From the NCBI RefSeq assembly GCF_001613105.1, contig NZ_BDBS01000048.1, positions 19,306-83,305 on the forward strand: a stretch of 64,000 nt of DNA. Reading direction: 5' to 3'. This document shows, piece by piece, positions 8,257 to 17,761 of this stretch. Made by a program: the position numbers and the translations under genes. Position 1 is the first letter of the stretch. The number at the start of each line of letters is the position of its first letter. This stretch comes from Nocardia pseudobrasiliensis NBRC 108224 (GTDB lineage: Bacteria; Actinomycetota; Actinomycetes; Mycobacteriales; Mycobacteriaceae). The notes beneath the pieces were generated by a model. That model had not been told where the DNA came from. It searched no databases and saw only the letters and a list, made by a program, of their open reading frames with translations.

Positions 8257-8424
8257 GTTGCGTAATAAGCAACAATATTCACAATATGCAACAGTGTGCG
8301 CCCCGGCCGAGCGGGTCGTCAACCCCGGATCGCTCTGTGACAGTAGGGTTTCCGGCGGTTGACAGCCCGGCATCGTAAGCGGAACATCTGTTGCGTAATA
8401 CGAATCCGTTGCGGTTCGAGCAAC
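8257..8424. promoter_or_regulatory. Operator/promoter region of the choline catabolic operon
   Basis: Two copies of the palindrome GTTGC-N7-GCAAC lie at 8257-8273 and 8408-8424. The longer string GTTGCGTAATA is also repeated (8257-8267 and 8390-8400), and a further half-site GCAAC is at 8288-8292. TTGACA at 8359-8364 is a candidate -35 between the two palindromes, with a weak GAACAT at 8382-8387. The downstream palindrome ends two bases before the ribosome binding site (CTGGAGG, 8426-8432). I infer that the IclR protein encoded at 17762-18553 binds here. Confidence 0.6.
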
Positions 8425-8438
8425 ACTGGAGGCACGCT

Positions 8439-10892
8439 GTGGCCCATCCCAGAGTCGTCGTCATCGGAGCCGGAATAGTCGGCGCCGGACTTGCCGAGGA
8501 AATCACCGCGCGCGGCTGGACCGATGTCACGGTCCTCGACCGCGGACCCCTGTTCGCCACCGGCGGATCCACTTCGCACGCACCGGGTTTGGTTTTCCAG
8601 ACCAATCCGTCGAAAACCATGAGCGAGTTCGCGCGCTACACCGTCGAGAAGTTCCGCGCCCTCGACCATCCCGACGGCTGGGTCTTCAATCCCGTCGGCG
8701 GCCTCGAGGTGGCCACGACGCCCGAACGCTGGCGCGACCTGCACCGCCGGGCCGGGTGGGCGCACTCCTGGGGTATCGAGGGCCGATTGCTCGATGCGGC
8801 CGAATGTGCCGCATTGCACCCGCTGCTGGATCGCGAACGAATTCTGGGCGGATTCCACACGCCGACAGACGGATTGGCCAAGGCCGTGCGCGCCGCGGCG
8901 GCGCAGGCGCGGCTCGCGATCGCGCGCGGCGCGCGATTCCACGGACATCGCGAAGTGCTCGAGATCGTACAGCGCGGTGGCCGCGTGGCGGGGGTCCGGA
9001 CCGCCGACGGCGTGCTGGACGCGGATATCGTGATCTGCGCGGCCGGTTTCTGGGGTGCGGAGCTGGCGCGACGGGTCGGCCTCGTGGTGCCGCTGGTGCC
9101 CATGGCCCACCAATACGCCCGCAGCGGGCCGCTGGCCGCGCTCTCGGGTCGCAATGGCGAACTGGGCGAGGCGAGTCTGCCGATTCTGCGGCATCAGGCT
9201 CAGGACCTGTATTTCCGCGAACACGTCGACCGGCTCGGAATCGGCTACTACGGACACCGGCCGATGCCGGTCGACATGGCGGATCTCGCCGCGGTCACCG
9301 CCGGGGAGTCGATGCCTTCGATCCTGCCGTTCACCGACGCCGATTTCGCCCCGGCCTGGCGGGAATCGATCGAACTGCTTCCCGCGCTGGGGGATTCGAA
9401 GATCGAGGAGGGTCTCAACGGTATCTTCTCGTTCACTCCCGACGGCTTCTCGATCATGGGCGAACATCGGGAACTGTCCGGATTCTGGGTCGCCGAGGCC
9501 GTCTGGGTCACCCATTCGGCGGGTGTGGCCCGGGCGACCGCGCAATGGCTCGTCGACGGCGCGCCCGATACCGATGTGCACGAATGCGATCTGTACCGGT
9601 TCGAGGAGGTCGCGCGCGGCGAGCGATTCGTCCGCGAGACCAGCACCCAGGCCTTCGTCGAGGTCTACGACATCATTCATCCGCATCAGTACCGCACCGC
9701 GCTACGCGGGCTGCGCACCAGCCCGTTCCACGACCGGCAGCGCGAACTGGGCGCGTACTTCTTCGAAAGCGGCGGCTGGGAGCGGCCCGCCTGGTTCGAG
9801 GCCAATGCCGAACTGGCACAACGACTTCGCGATGCCGGGGTGCCGTTCCCCGAACGCGACGACTGGGCGGGCAGATTCTGGTCGCCGATCTCCATCGCCG
9901 AGGCCCGCTGGACCAGGCAGCGGGTCGCCCTGTACGACATGACGCCGCTGACCCGCTACGAACTCACCGGTCCCGGCGCGCTGGCATTCCTACAGCACCT
10001 CACCACCAACAATCTCGACAAGAGCGTCGGCTCGGTGACCTACACCCTGCTGCTCGACGAAAACGGCGGTATCCGTAGCGATCTCACCGTCGCCCGATTG
10101 GGGCGGGAACTGTTCCAGGTGGGCGCGAACGGGCCGCTGGATTTCGACCGGTTCACCCGGCGACTGCCCGCCGACGGCTCGGTGCGCTTGCGCGATATCA
10201 CCGGCGCGACCTGTTGCGTCGGCGTGTGGGGGCCCGCGGCGCGAGATCTTGTGCAGCCGCTGTGCCTGGATGATCTGTCGCATCAGGCGTTCAAATACTT
10301 TCGCGCACTGCGCACCCGCCTCGACGCCATCCCCGTGACCATGCTGCGCGTCTCCTATGTCGGCGAGCTCGGCTGGGAGATCTACGCCAGCGCCGAATAC
10401 GGCCGCGCGCTGTGGGATCTGCTGTGGGAGGCGGGTCGCGCGCACGAGGCGATCGCGGCGGGCCGGATCGCGTTCAACAGCCTGCGCGTCGAAAAGGGTT
10501 ACCGCAGTTGGGGAACCGATATGACCACCGAACACACACCCGTCGCCGCGGGTCTGGGCTTCGCGGTGCGCCTGGACAAACCGGATTTCGTCGGCCGTGA
10601 CGCACTGGTGCGGGCCCAGCCACCCGCGAAGATCCTGCGCAGCATCGTATTCGACGATCCGGCGGCGGTGGCGCTCGGTAAGGAGCCGGTATTCGACGGC
10701 GAGACCTGCCTCGGCTATGTGACCAGCGCGGGCTATTCGACCACCCTCGCCCGCACCATCGCCTACGCCTGGCTGCCCGCGGCCACCGCACCCGGTGACG
10801 GGGTGGAGGTCGACTACCTCGGCGTCCGCTACCCCGCGGTGGTGCACGCCGAGCCGGTGGTCGATCCCGAGATGTCCCGGATCAGGAGGTAG
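8439..10892 (+). CDS. Dimethylglycine oxidase-like FAD/GcvT enzyme
   Basis: An 817-residue enzyme with the layout of Arthrobacter dimethylglycine oxidase. It has an N-terminal FAD-dependent DAO domain (VVVIGAGIVGAGLAEEI, residues 6-22), a linker domain around 370-430, then GcvT folate-binding domains to the C-terminus (TPLTRYELTGPGALAFLQHL, VSYVGELGWEIY, GYVTSAGYS). His47 in GSTSHAPGLVF is in the position of the flavin-linked histidine of the family. It should oxidise N,N-dimethylglycine to sarcosine and pass the one-carbon unit to tetrahydrofolate. GTG at 8439 is chosen because ACTGGAGG sits 6 bases upstream. First gene of the operon. Confidence 0.87.
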   Translation: MAHPRVVVIGAGIVGAGLAEEITARGWTDVTVLDRGPLFATGGSTSHAPGLVFQTNPSKTMSEFARYTVEKFRALDHPDGWVFNPVGGLEVATTPERWRDLHRRAGWAHSWGIEGRLLDAAECAALHPLLDRERILGGFHTPTDGLAKAVRAAAAQARLAIARGARFHGHREVLEIVQRGGRVAGVRTADGVLDADIVICAAGFWGAELARRVGLVVPLVPMAHQYARSGPLAALSGRNGELGEASLPILRHQAQDLYFREHVDRLGIGYYGHRPMPVDMADLAAVTAGESMPSILPFTDADFAPAWRESIELLPALGDSKIEEGLNGIFSFTPDGFSIMGEHRELSGFWVAEAVWVTHSAGVARATAQWLVDGAPDTDVHECDLYRFEEVARGERFVRETSTQAFVEVYDIIHPHQYRTALRGLRTSPFHDRQRELGAYFFESGGWERPAWFEANAELAQRLRDAGVPFPERDDWAGRFWSPISIAEARWTRQRVALYDMTPLTRYELTGPGALAFLQHLTTNNLDKSVGSVTYTLLLDENGGIRSDLTVARLGRELFQVGANGPLDFDRFTRRLPADGSVRLRDITGATCCVGVWGPAARDLVQPLCLDDLSHQAFKYFRALRTRLDAIPVTMLRVSYVGELGWEIYASAEYGRALWDLLWEAGRAHEAIAAGRIAFNSLRVEKGYRSWGTDMTTEHTPVAAGLGFAVRLDKPDFVGRDALVRAQPPAKILRSIVFDDPAAVALGKEPVFDGETCLGYVTSAGYSTTLARTIAYAWLPAATAPGDGVEVDYLGVRYPAVVHAEPVVDPEMSRIRR

Positions 10893-10896
10893 CGAT

Positions 10897-12045
10897 ATGA
10901 CCACGGCCACCGCCGGATACGACGTCATCGTGATCGGCCTCGGCGGCATGGGCAGCGCCGCGGCCTGTCACCTCGCCGCGCGCGGGCAGCGCGTCCTCGG
11001 GCTGGACAGATTCGAGCCCGCCCACGATCGCGGCTCCAGCCACGGCGGCTCGCGGGTGATCCGGCAGTCCTATTTCGAGGATCCCGCCTACGTGCCGCTG
11101 CTGCTGCGCTCCTACGAACTGTGGCGGCGTCTTGCCGCCGACAGCGGCCGGGAGGTGTTCCGGCTCACCGGCGGACTGTATCTGGGTCCGCCCGAATCGG
11201 TCACCGTCGCGGGCAGTTTGCGCGCCGGAGTGGAATGGTCGCTGCCGCACGAGGTGCTCGACGCCGCCGAGATCCACCGCCGGTTCCCGAATCTCACCCC
11301 GAATACGGGCGTTATCGGAATCTACGAGGCCAACGGTGGTTTCGCCCGGCCGGAGTCGACCGTTCAGGCGCATATCGAACTCGCCCTGCGCGCCGGGGCG
11401 ACCCTGGCCTTCGGCGAGCATGTGCGGGGCTGGGAGGAAGGCGCGCACGGCGTTTCGGTCACCACCGCGCGCGGGGTCTATCGGGCCGACCAGCTGGTGA
11501 TCTGTCCGGGCGCGTGGGCCCCGCAGTTGTTGGCGCAGTTCGCGATTCCCATCACCGTCGAGCGGCACGTGCTGTATTGGCTGGATCCGATCGGCGGGAC
11601 GGCGGCGTTCGAGGACGCGCCGGTCTTCATCGCCGAGAACGAGTTCGGCAGGCAGATCTACGGATTTCCGGCGATCGACGGTCCGGACGGCGGGGTGAAG
11701 GTCTCCTATTTCCGCAACGGCATGCCGTGCACGCCCGAGACCATCGACCGCGTCGTACATCCGCGCGAGATCGCCGAGATGCGCGAGCGCGTCGCCGAAC
11801 TCGTTCCGGCGCTGGACGGTCCGCCCGTGCACACCGCCACCTGCATGTACTCCAATACCCCGGACCATCATTTCGTCATCGCCCGTCATCCCGACACCGC
11901 GCGGGTGACGATCGCGTGCGGATTCTCCGGCCACGGTTTCAAATTCGTGCCGGTGGTGGGGGAGATCCTGGCCGATCTGGTCGTCGACGCGAAAACCGCG
12001 CATCCGATCGCCCTGTTCGATCCGCGCAGGCTGGTGAGCGCATGA
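10897..12045 (+). CDS. Monomeric sarcosine oxidase family FAD enzyme
   Basis: A 382-residue FAD enzyme of the MSOX/N-methyltryptophan oxidase family. The nucleotide-binding loop is DVIVIGLGGMGSAAACHLA (residues 9-27). Cys316 in HTATCMYSNTPDHHF is in the position of the cysteine that carries covalent FAD, and GFSGHGFKFVPVVGEIL follows as in MSOX. In this operon the likely reaction is sarcosine to glycine, with formaldehyde and hydrogen peroxide. The start has AGGAGGT at 10884-10890, 4 bases after the previous stop. The stop overlaps the next start (ATGA). Confidence 0.87.
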   Translation: MTTATAGYDVIVIGLGGMGSAAACHLAARGQRVLGLDRFEPAHDRGSSHGGSRVIRQSYFEDPAYVPLLLRSYELWRRLAADSGREVFRLTGGLYLGPPESVTVAGSLRAGVEWSLPHEVLDAAEIHRRFPNLTPNTGVIGIYEANGGFARPESTVQAHIELALRAGATLAFGEHVRGWEEGAHGVSVTTARGVYRADQLVICPGAWAPQLLAQFAIPITVERHVLYWLDPIGGTAAFEDAPVFIAENEFGRQIYGFPAIDGPDGGVKVSYFRNGMPCTPETIDRVVHPREIAEMRERVAELVPALDGPPVHTATCMYSNTPDHHFVIARHPDTARVTIACGFSGHGFKFVPVVGEILADLVVDAKTAHPIALFDPRRLVSA

Positions 12046-13175
12046 CGAACGGGGATTCGCTGATTCCGACCCTGGGCGGTCACTGGTACGCCGACGAGCG
12101 GGTGTTCGCGGCCGAGCAGGTGCGCCTGTTCGAGCGAATGTGGTTCTGCGCCGCGCGCTCCGGCGAGCTCGCCGAATCCGGCCAATTCCGGCGGGTACAG
12201 GTGGGCCGAGAGAGCGTGCTGATCGTGCGCGGTCGCGATGGCGAACTGCGGGCATTCCTCAATATCTGCCGCCATCGCGGGGCGATGCTGTGCACCGAGG
12301 ACGAGGGCCGGATCCAGCGCAATCTGCGGTGCCCGTATCACGCCTGGACCTACAGGCTCGACGGCAAACTGGTCGCCGCGCCGAATCTCGGTGCGCTGCG
12401 TTCGGCCTCGGGCGAGGCGATCGACCGGGTCGCCTACGGTCTGGTGCCGGTGGCGCTGCGGGAGTGGCTCGGATACGCCTGGGTCTGCCTGGCCGAGGAG
12501 CCGCCCTCGTTCGAGGCCGATGTGGTGAACGCCGTCACAGCGCGACTGGGAGATCCCACGGCAGTCGACTCGTACGGCATCGAGCGGCTCGCGGTCGGAC
12601 ACCGAGTGGTCTACAGTGTCGCAGCGAACTGGAAGCTAATTGTGGAGAACTTCATGGAGTGCTACCACTGCGCGACCATCCACCCGGAGCTCACCGAGGT
12701 CCTACCGGAGTTCGCGCAGGGATTGGCGGCCCAGGTGTTCGTCGGGCACGGCGCCGAATTCGGCCCGGACATCGCGGGTTTCACCGTCGACGGCTCGGCG
12801 GGTTTCGACGCTCTGCCGGGTGTCGGACCCGAACAGGATCGCCGCTACTTCGCGATCACCATCCGACCGCAGGTATTCGTCAATCTGGTACCCGACCATG
12901 TCATTTTCCACCGGATGTACCCGCTCGCGGTCGACCGCACCCTGGTCGAATGCGATTGGCTCTACACCGAGGATGTGGTGGCGAAGCGGCGCGACGTATC
13001 GCGTTCGGTCGAGCTGTTCCATCGGGTGAACCAGCAGGATTTCGCGGCATGCGAGCGCACCCAGCCCGCCATGTCCTCGCGTGCCTACCGCCACGGCGGC
13101 GTGCTGGTCCCCGCGGAGCATCACATCGCGGAGTTTCACGAGTGGGTCTCCCGACGCATGGAAGAGGTGGAATGA
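12042..13175 (+). CDS. Rieske oxygenase, glycine betaine monooxygenase-like
   Basis: A 377-residue Rieske non-heme iron oxygenase alpha subunit. The [2Fe-2S] ligands are C76-R-H78 and C97-P-Y-H100. The mononuclear iron site has H209 and H214 in ENFMECYHCATIHPEL, with a later acidic residue likely in QQDFAACE. Enzymes of this group (GbcA-like) demethylate quaternary ammonium compounds, and the operon context points to glycine betaine to dimethylglycine. It overlaps both neighbours by ATGA. A reductase partner is needed and is not encoded anywhere in this operon. Confidence 0.85.
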   Translation: MTNGDSLIPTLGGHWYADERVFAAEQVRLFERMWFCAARSGELAESGQFRRVQVGRESVLIVRGRDGELRAFLNICRHRGAMLCTEDEGRIQRNLRCPYHAWTYRLDGKLVAAPNLGALRSASGEAIDRVAYGLVPVALREWLGYAWVCLAEEPPSFEADVVNAVTARLGDPTAVDSYGIERLAVGHRVVYSVAANWKLIVENFMECYHCATIHPELTEVLPEFAQGLAAQVFVGHGAEFGPDIAGFTVDGSAGFDALPGVGPEQDRRYFAITIRPQVFVNLVPDHVIFHRMYPLAVDRTLVECDWLYTEDVVAKRRDVSRSVELFHRVNQQDFAACERTQPAMSSRAYRHGGVLVPAEHHIAEFHEWVSRRMEEVE

Positions 13176-14653
13176 ACGGCGACCCGGACCTACTGATCGA
13201 CGGCGTATGGGAGCACGCGTCCGACGGCGGCACGCGCCGGATCATCGATCCGGCCGACGGTTCCGTCGCGGCGGTCGTGGACGAGGCGACCCCGCAGGAC
13301 GCGCGGCGCGCGGTCGCCGCGGCGCGGGCGGCCTTCGACGCGGGCGCCTGGCCCGCCACCCCGGTGGCCGAGCGCGCGGCGCTGCTGCGGCGCATCGCGG
13401 ATCTGCTGGTCCGCGACAAGGAGGAGCTGGCCCGGCTGGAGACGGTCGATACCGGTAAGACGCTCGCGGAGAGCCGGATCGATATCGACGATGTGGTCTC
13501 GGTATTCCGCTACTACGCCGATCTCGTTGGCGTACAGGCGGATCGGCTGATCGATGTCGGCGATCCCGCGGTCGTGAGCCGGGTGGTGCGCGAGCCGATC
13601 GGCGTCTGCGTGCTGATCGCGCCGTGGAACTATCCGCTGCTGCAGATGTCGTGGAAGGTCGCGCCCGCGCTGGCCGCGGGCTGCACCATGGTCGCCAAGC
13701 CGAGTGAGGTCACACCGCTGACCACCATCGCGTTCGCGCGCCTGGCGGTCGAGGCGGGCGTGCCTGCCGGGGTGCTCAATCTGGTGCAGGGCAGCGGCGC
13801 GACGCTCGGCGCGGCGCTCACCGCGAATCCGGAGGTCGACTTCATCTCCTTCACCGGCGGCTTGGCGACCGGACGCACCATCACCCGGGTCGCGGCCGAT
13901 AATCTCACCAAGGTCGCCACCGAACTCGGCGGCAAGAATCCGCATATCGTCTTCGCCGATGCCGACTGGGACAGCTCCGTCGATCAGGTACTCACCGGGG
14001 TCTTCCTGCACTCGGGTCAGGTGTGTTCGGCGGGCACCCGATTGATCGTCGAGGAGTCCATCGCCGACGATTTCGTCGCCGAGTTGGCGCGTCGCGCCGA
14101 GCGGATCCGGGTCGGGCCCGGGTTCGACCCGACCAGCGAAACCGGTCCGCTGGTCTCCGAGGAGCATCGGACCAAGGTGGAAAATTATGTCGCCCTGGGC
14201 ATTTCGGAGGGCGCGAAGCTGGTGACCGGCGGCGTGCGGCCCAGCGATCCCGAACTCGAGGCGGGCAGCTTCTTCCTGCCCACCATCTTCGATCGCTGCG
14301 ATCGGTCCATGCGGATCGTCCAGGAGGAGACCTTCGGTCCGATCCTGACCGTCGAGCGCTTCACCACCGAGGCCGAGGCGATCCGGCTCGGCAACGACAC
14401 CGAATACGGGCTGGCCGCCGGGGTGCGCACCGCCGATCCCGCGCGCGGCGAACGCGTGGCGCGGGCGCTGCGGCACGGCACGGTGTGGCTCAACGACTTC
14501 GGTTACTACACCGCCGCCGCGGAATGGGGCGGGTTCAAACGATCCGGGAACGGCCGGGAACTCGGCCCCACCGGACTCGCGGAATATCAAGAGATCAAAC
14601 ACGTCTGGCACAACACGGCACCCAAGCCGGCGGAGTGGTTCAAGGGCGGTTAG
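13172..14653 (+). CDS. Betaine aldehyde dehydrogenase
   Basis: A 493-residue NAD(P)-dependent aldehyde dehydrogenase (PF00171). It carries the usual PWNYPLLQMSWKVAPALAAG, the general-base element TELGGKNPHIVF and catalytic Cys285 in SGQVCSAGT. The length is normal. Its place with a choline oxidase-type gene and a betaine monooxygenase supports oxidation of betaine aldehyde to glycine betaine. Since choline oxidase itself can perform both steps, this enzyme may speed the second one or act on another aldehyde. The start overlaps the preceding stop by ATGA. Confidence 0.87.
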   Translation: MNGDPDLLIDGVWEHASDGGTRRIIDPADGSVAAVVDEATPQDARRAVAAARAAFDAGAWPATPVAERAALLRRIADLLVRDKEELARLETVDTGKTLAESRIDIDDVVSVFRYYADLVGVQADRLIDVGDPAVVSRVVREPIGVCVLIAPWNYPLLQMSWKVAPALAAGCTMVAKPSEVTPLTTIAFARLAVEAGVPAGVLNLVQGSGATLGAALTANPEVDFISFTGGLATGRTITRVAADNLTKVATELGGKNPHIVFADADWDSSVDQVLTGVFLHSGQVCSAGTRLIVEESIADDFVAELARRAERIRVGPGFDPTSETGPLVSEEHRTKVENYVALGISEGAKLVTGGVRPSDPELEAGSFFLPTIFDRCDRSMRIVQEETFGPILTVERFTTEAEAIRLGNDTEYGLAAGVRTADPARGERVARALRHGTVWLNDFGYYTAAAEWGGFKRSGNGRELGPTGLAEYQEIKHVWHNTAPKPAEWFKGG

Positions 14654-14663
14654 GCGGTAGGCA

Positions 14664-16205
14664 ATGGTACTCGAGGAACGCACCGGCGTCTCCGATGAGA
14701 GCGGGATGGCCGAGTTCGGCTATCGCGAAACCCTCGACCGCAGTATCGGGAAGTTCTCCAGCTTCGCGGCCGGGGTCAGCTACATCTCGATTCTGACCGG
14801 CACCTTCCAGCTGTTCTACTTCGGGTTCGGCACCGCGGGCCCGGCCTATCTGTGGTCGTGGCCGCTGGTCTTCGTCGGTCAGCTGGCGGTCGCGCTGTGC
14901 TTCATGGAACTGGCAGCGCGCTATCCGGTCGCCGGATCGGTCTACAACTGGTCGAAGGCGTTGGGCAGCAGAATCGTCGGATGGTCGTCGGGCTGGTTGA
15001 TGCTCACCGCGTCGATCGTGACGCTGTCGGCGGTGGTGCTGGCGCTGCAGCTGAACCTGCCCCGGCTGTGGAGTGGCTTCCAGCTGATCGGCGACGGCAG
15101 CGGGCAATACGATTTCGCCACCAACGCGGTGGTGCTCGGCACGGTCATGATCGTGTTCACCACCGTGGTCAACGCGTTCGGCGTGCGGCTGATGGCCATG
15201 ATCAACAGCGCCGGGGTCTTCATCGAACTGATCGCCGCGGTGCTGATCGCGATCATCCTGGCGGCCAACGCCACTCGCGGCCCGCGGGTGTTCTTCTCCA
15301 CGCACGGTTACGGCGCGGGCGAGACGGGCGGCTATCTGGGCGCGTTCCTGGTGGCTACCCTGGCCTCGGGCTATGTGATGTACGGCTTCGACACCGCGAG
15401 CTCGCTGGGCGAGGAGACGGTCGAGCCGCGGCGCACCGCGCCCCGGGCGATTCTGCGGGCGGTGCTGGCCTCCTTCGTCATCGGCGGCGCGATCCTGGTC
15501 TTCGCGGTGATGGCCGCGCCCGATCTGGCCGACCCGAGGATCGGCAGCGGCGACGGCGGGCTGCAATACATCGTGCAGCAGGTGATGTGGGGGCCGCTCG
15601 GGCGAATCTTTTTGTGCTGCATCGTGGTTGCGGTGACGGTATGCTCGCTGGCGGTGCACACCGCGGCGATCCGGCTGGCCTTCGCCATGGCCCGCGACAA
15701 CGCGCTGCCGTTCGGGGAGCGGCTGGCCCGGGTCAATCCCAAGACCCAGGCGCCGGTGGTGCCCGCCGTGACGATCGGTGTGCTGTCGGCGCTGATCCTG
15801 GTGATCAATATCGGCCAGCCCAAGATCTTCACCGTGCTGACCTCCATCGCGATCATCATGATCTATCTGGCGTATCTGATGGTGACCGGGCCGATGCTCG
15901 GTAAACGACTGCGCGGGCAGTGGCCGCCGCGGGATCTGGCGGCCAGCGGCTATTTCACCATGGGCCGGTGGGGTCTGCCGGTGAATATCGTCGCGGTGGT
16001 GTGGGGCGTGGCCATGGCGCTGAACCTGGCCTGGCCGCGGACCGCCGTCTATGGCACGCCTTGGTACAACACCTGGGGGGCATTCGTCTACATCGGCCTG
16101 ATCCTCGCCGTCGGGCTGCTGTGGTACCTGCTGAAGGGCAGGCGCGACATCGGCACACTGGCCTCACACGCGGCCGCTGACACGGAGGTGAAAAACAATG
16201 TCTGA
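14664..16205 (+). CDS. APC-superfamily permease
   Basis: A 513-residue integral membrane protein with about 12 hydrophobic helices and the amino acid-polyamine-organocation family look: GKFSSFAAGVSYISILTG in helix 1, ELAARYPVAGSVYNWSKALG after helix 2, and GYVMYGFDTASSLGEETVEP before helix 7. It is most likely the uptake system for choline, betaine or a related amine, judged from the operon only. The start at 14664 lies 10 bases after the dehydrogenase stop; ATG 14706 is an alternative. The 3' end overlaps the choline oxidase start by 8 bases. Confidence 0.85.
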   Translation: MVLEERTGVSDESGMAEFGYRETLDRSIGKFSSFAAGVSYISILTGTFQLFYFGFGTAGPAYLWSWPLVFVGQLAVALCFMELAARYPVAGSVYNWSKALGSRIVGWSSGWLMLTASIVTLSAVVLALQLNLPRLWSGFQLIGDGSGQYDFATNAVVLGTVMIVFTTVVNAFGVRLMAMINSAGVFIELIAAVLIAIILAANATRGPRVFFSTHGYGAGETGGYLGAFLVATLASGYVMYGFDTASSLGEETVEPRRTAPRAILRAVLASFVIGGAILVFAVMAAPDLADPRIGSGDGGLQYIVQQVMWGPLGRIFLCCIVVAVTVCSLAVHTAAIRLAFAMARDNALPFGERLARVNPKTQAPVVPAVTIGVLSALILVINIGQPKIFTVLTSIAIIMIYLAYLMVTGPMLGKRLRGQWPPRDLAASGYFTMGRWGLPVNIVAVVWGVAMALNLAWPRTAVYGTPWYNTWGAFVYIGLILAVGLLWYLLKGRRDIGTLASHAAADTEVKNNV

Positions 16206-17754
16206 CAATGCTTTCGACTACGTCATCGTCGGCGGCGGCTCGGCCGGATGCGTGCTGGCCGCGCGGCTGAGCGAGGATCCGGACGCGACGGTGTGCCTGC
16301 TCGAGGCCGGACCGTCGGACGTCGGAGACGACAATATCCTGCGCCTGGACCGGTGGATGCATCTGCTGGACTCCGGCTACGACTGGGACTATCCGATCGA
16401 ACCGCAGGAGCGCGGCAACAGCTTCATGCGCCATGCCCGAGCCAAGGTGCTCGGCGGATGTTCCTCGCACAACTCGTGTATCGCGTTCTGGCCGCCCGCG
16501 GAGGGATTGGACGAGTGGGCGGCGATGGGGGCCAAGGGTTGGGGCGCGGCCGAGGTGCTGCCGTATGTGGCGCGCCTGGAGAACAACAGCGCGCCGGGCG
16601 ATCACCACGGCCGCAGCGGTCCGGTGCGCTTGCGCGATGTGCCGCCGGTCGATCCCTGCGGCATCGCGCTGCTCGAGGCCGCCGCGCTGGCCGGGCTGCC
16701 CACCGTCGAATTCAACCGGGGCGCGACGGTTCGCAACGGGGCCGGGTGGTTCCAGATCAACGCCGACGAGGACAACACGCGCATGTCCTCCTCGCACGCC
16801 TATCTGCATCCGATTCTCGACTCCCGGGCGAACCTCGTGGTGCGCACCGGGTGCTGGGCCAGTGAGATCCTGTTCGACGAGGCTCGGGCCGCCACCGGCG
16901 TGCGCTATCAGCGGCCCGACCTCACCGGCTACGACACCGTCACCGCGCGGCGCGAGGTGATCCTCACCGCGGGCGCGATCGATACGCCGAAGTTGTTGAT
17001 GCTCTCGGGAATCGGGCCCGCGGAGCATCTGCGCGAGATCGGCGTGCCGGTGCGGGTGGACGCGCCCGGTGTGGGCTCGAATCTCGATGATCATGTCGAA
17101 GGGCTGGTGTTCTGGGAGGCCGCGCGGCCCATGGTGACCAGTTCGACGCAGTGGTGGGAGATCGGACTGTTCGCCACCACCGACGAGGCGCTCGCGGTGC
17201 CGGATCTGATGATGCACTACGGCAGCGTCCCGTTCGATATGAACACCCTGCGCCACGGCTATCCGACCACCGACAACGGATTCTGCCTGACACCCAATGT
17301 GACACAGGGCCGTTCGCGCGGCACGGTCCGGCTGCGCAGCCGCGATTTCCGGGATCGTCCGAAGGTCGACCCGCGCTACTTCACCGACCCGGACGGCCAC
17401 GACGAACGGGTCATGCTCGCCGGAATCCGGTTGGCGCGCAAGATCGCCGCGCAGACGCCGCTGCGGGAGTGGGTCGCCAGGGAGCTGGCGCCGGGCCCGG
17501 AGGCGGTGACCGACGACGAACTGCTGGATTATGTGCGGGCCACTCACAACACCGTCTACCATCCGGCGGCCACCGCGCGCATGGGCGCGCCCGGTGACGC
17601 GATGGCGGTGCTGGATCCGGAGCTGCGGGTCAAGGGCGTCGAGCGACTGCGGGTGGTCGACGCGTCCGCGATGCCGAAACTGCCTGCGGTGAACCCGAAT
17701 ATCACCGTCATGGCCATGGCGGAGAAGTGCGCGGATCTCATCCGCCTAGAATGA
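16198..17754 (+). CDS. codA: Choline oxidase-like GMC oxidoreductase
   Basis: A 518-residue GMC-family flavoprotein. The FAD loop is DYVIVGGGSAGCVLAARLSE (residues 7-26). The string KVLGGCSSHNSCIAFW places His91 at the flavin-linked histidine of Arthrobacter choline oxidase (His99), and long stretches such as STQWWEIG, PDLMMHYGSVPFDMN and TLRHGYPTT also match that enzyme as I recall it. The catalytic His in HNTVYHP and the Asn in VNPNITVM are present near the C-terminus. It should oxidise choline to betaine aldehyde and on to betaine with oxygen. This resemblance favours oxidase over BetA dehydrogenase. Confidence 0.85.
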   Translation: MSDNAFDYVIVGGGSAGCVLAARLSEDPDATVCLLEAGPSDVGDDNILRLDRWMHLLDSGYDWDYPIEPQERGNSFMRHARAKVLGGCSSHNSCIAFWPPAEGLDEWAAMGAKGWGAAEVLPYVARLENNSAPGDHHGRSGPVRLRDVPPVDPCGIALLEAAALAGLPTVEFNRGATVRNGAGWFQINADEDNTRMSSSHAYLHPILDSRANLVVRTGCWASEILFDEARAATGVRYQRPDLTGYDTVTARREVILTAGAIDTPKLLMLSGIGPAEHLREIGVPVRVDAPGVGSNLDDHVEGLVFWEAARPMVTSSTQWWEIGLFATTDEALAVPDLMMHYGSVPFDMNTLRHGYPTTDNGFCLTPNVTQGRSRGTVRLRSRDFRDRPKVDPRYFTDPDGHDERVMLAGIRLARKIAAQTPLREWVARELAPGPEAVTDDELLDYVRATHNTVYHPAATARMGAPGDAMAVLDPELRVKGVERLRVVDASAMPKLPAVNPNITVMAMAEKCADLIRLE

Positions 17755-17761
17755 CCCCGTC

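Noticed and set aside
8012..8373. A possible intact small gene upstream of the choline operon
   Set aside because: Neither minus-strand frame gives a coherent protein along its length. At best they are pieces of a decayed gene.
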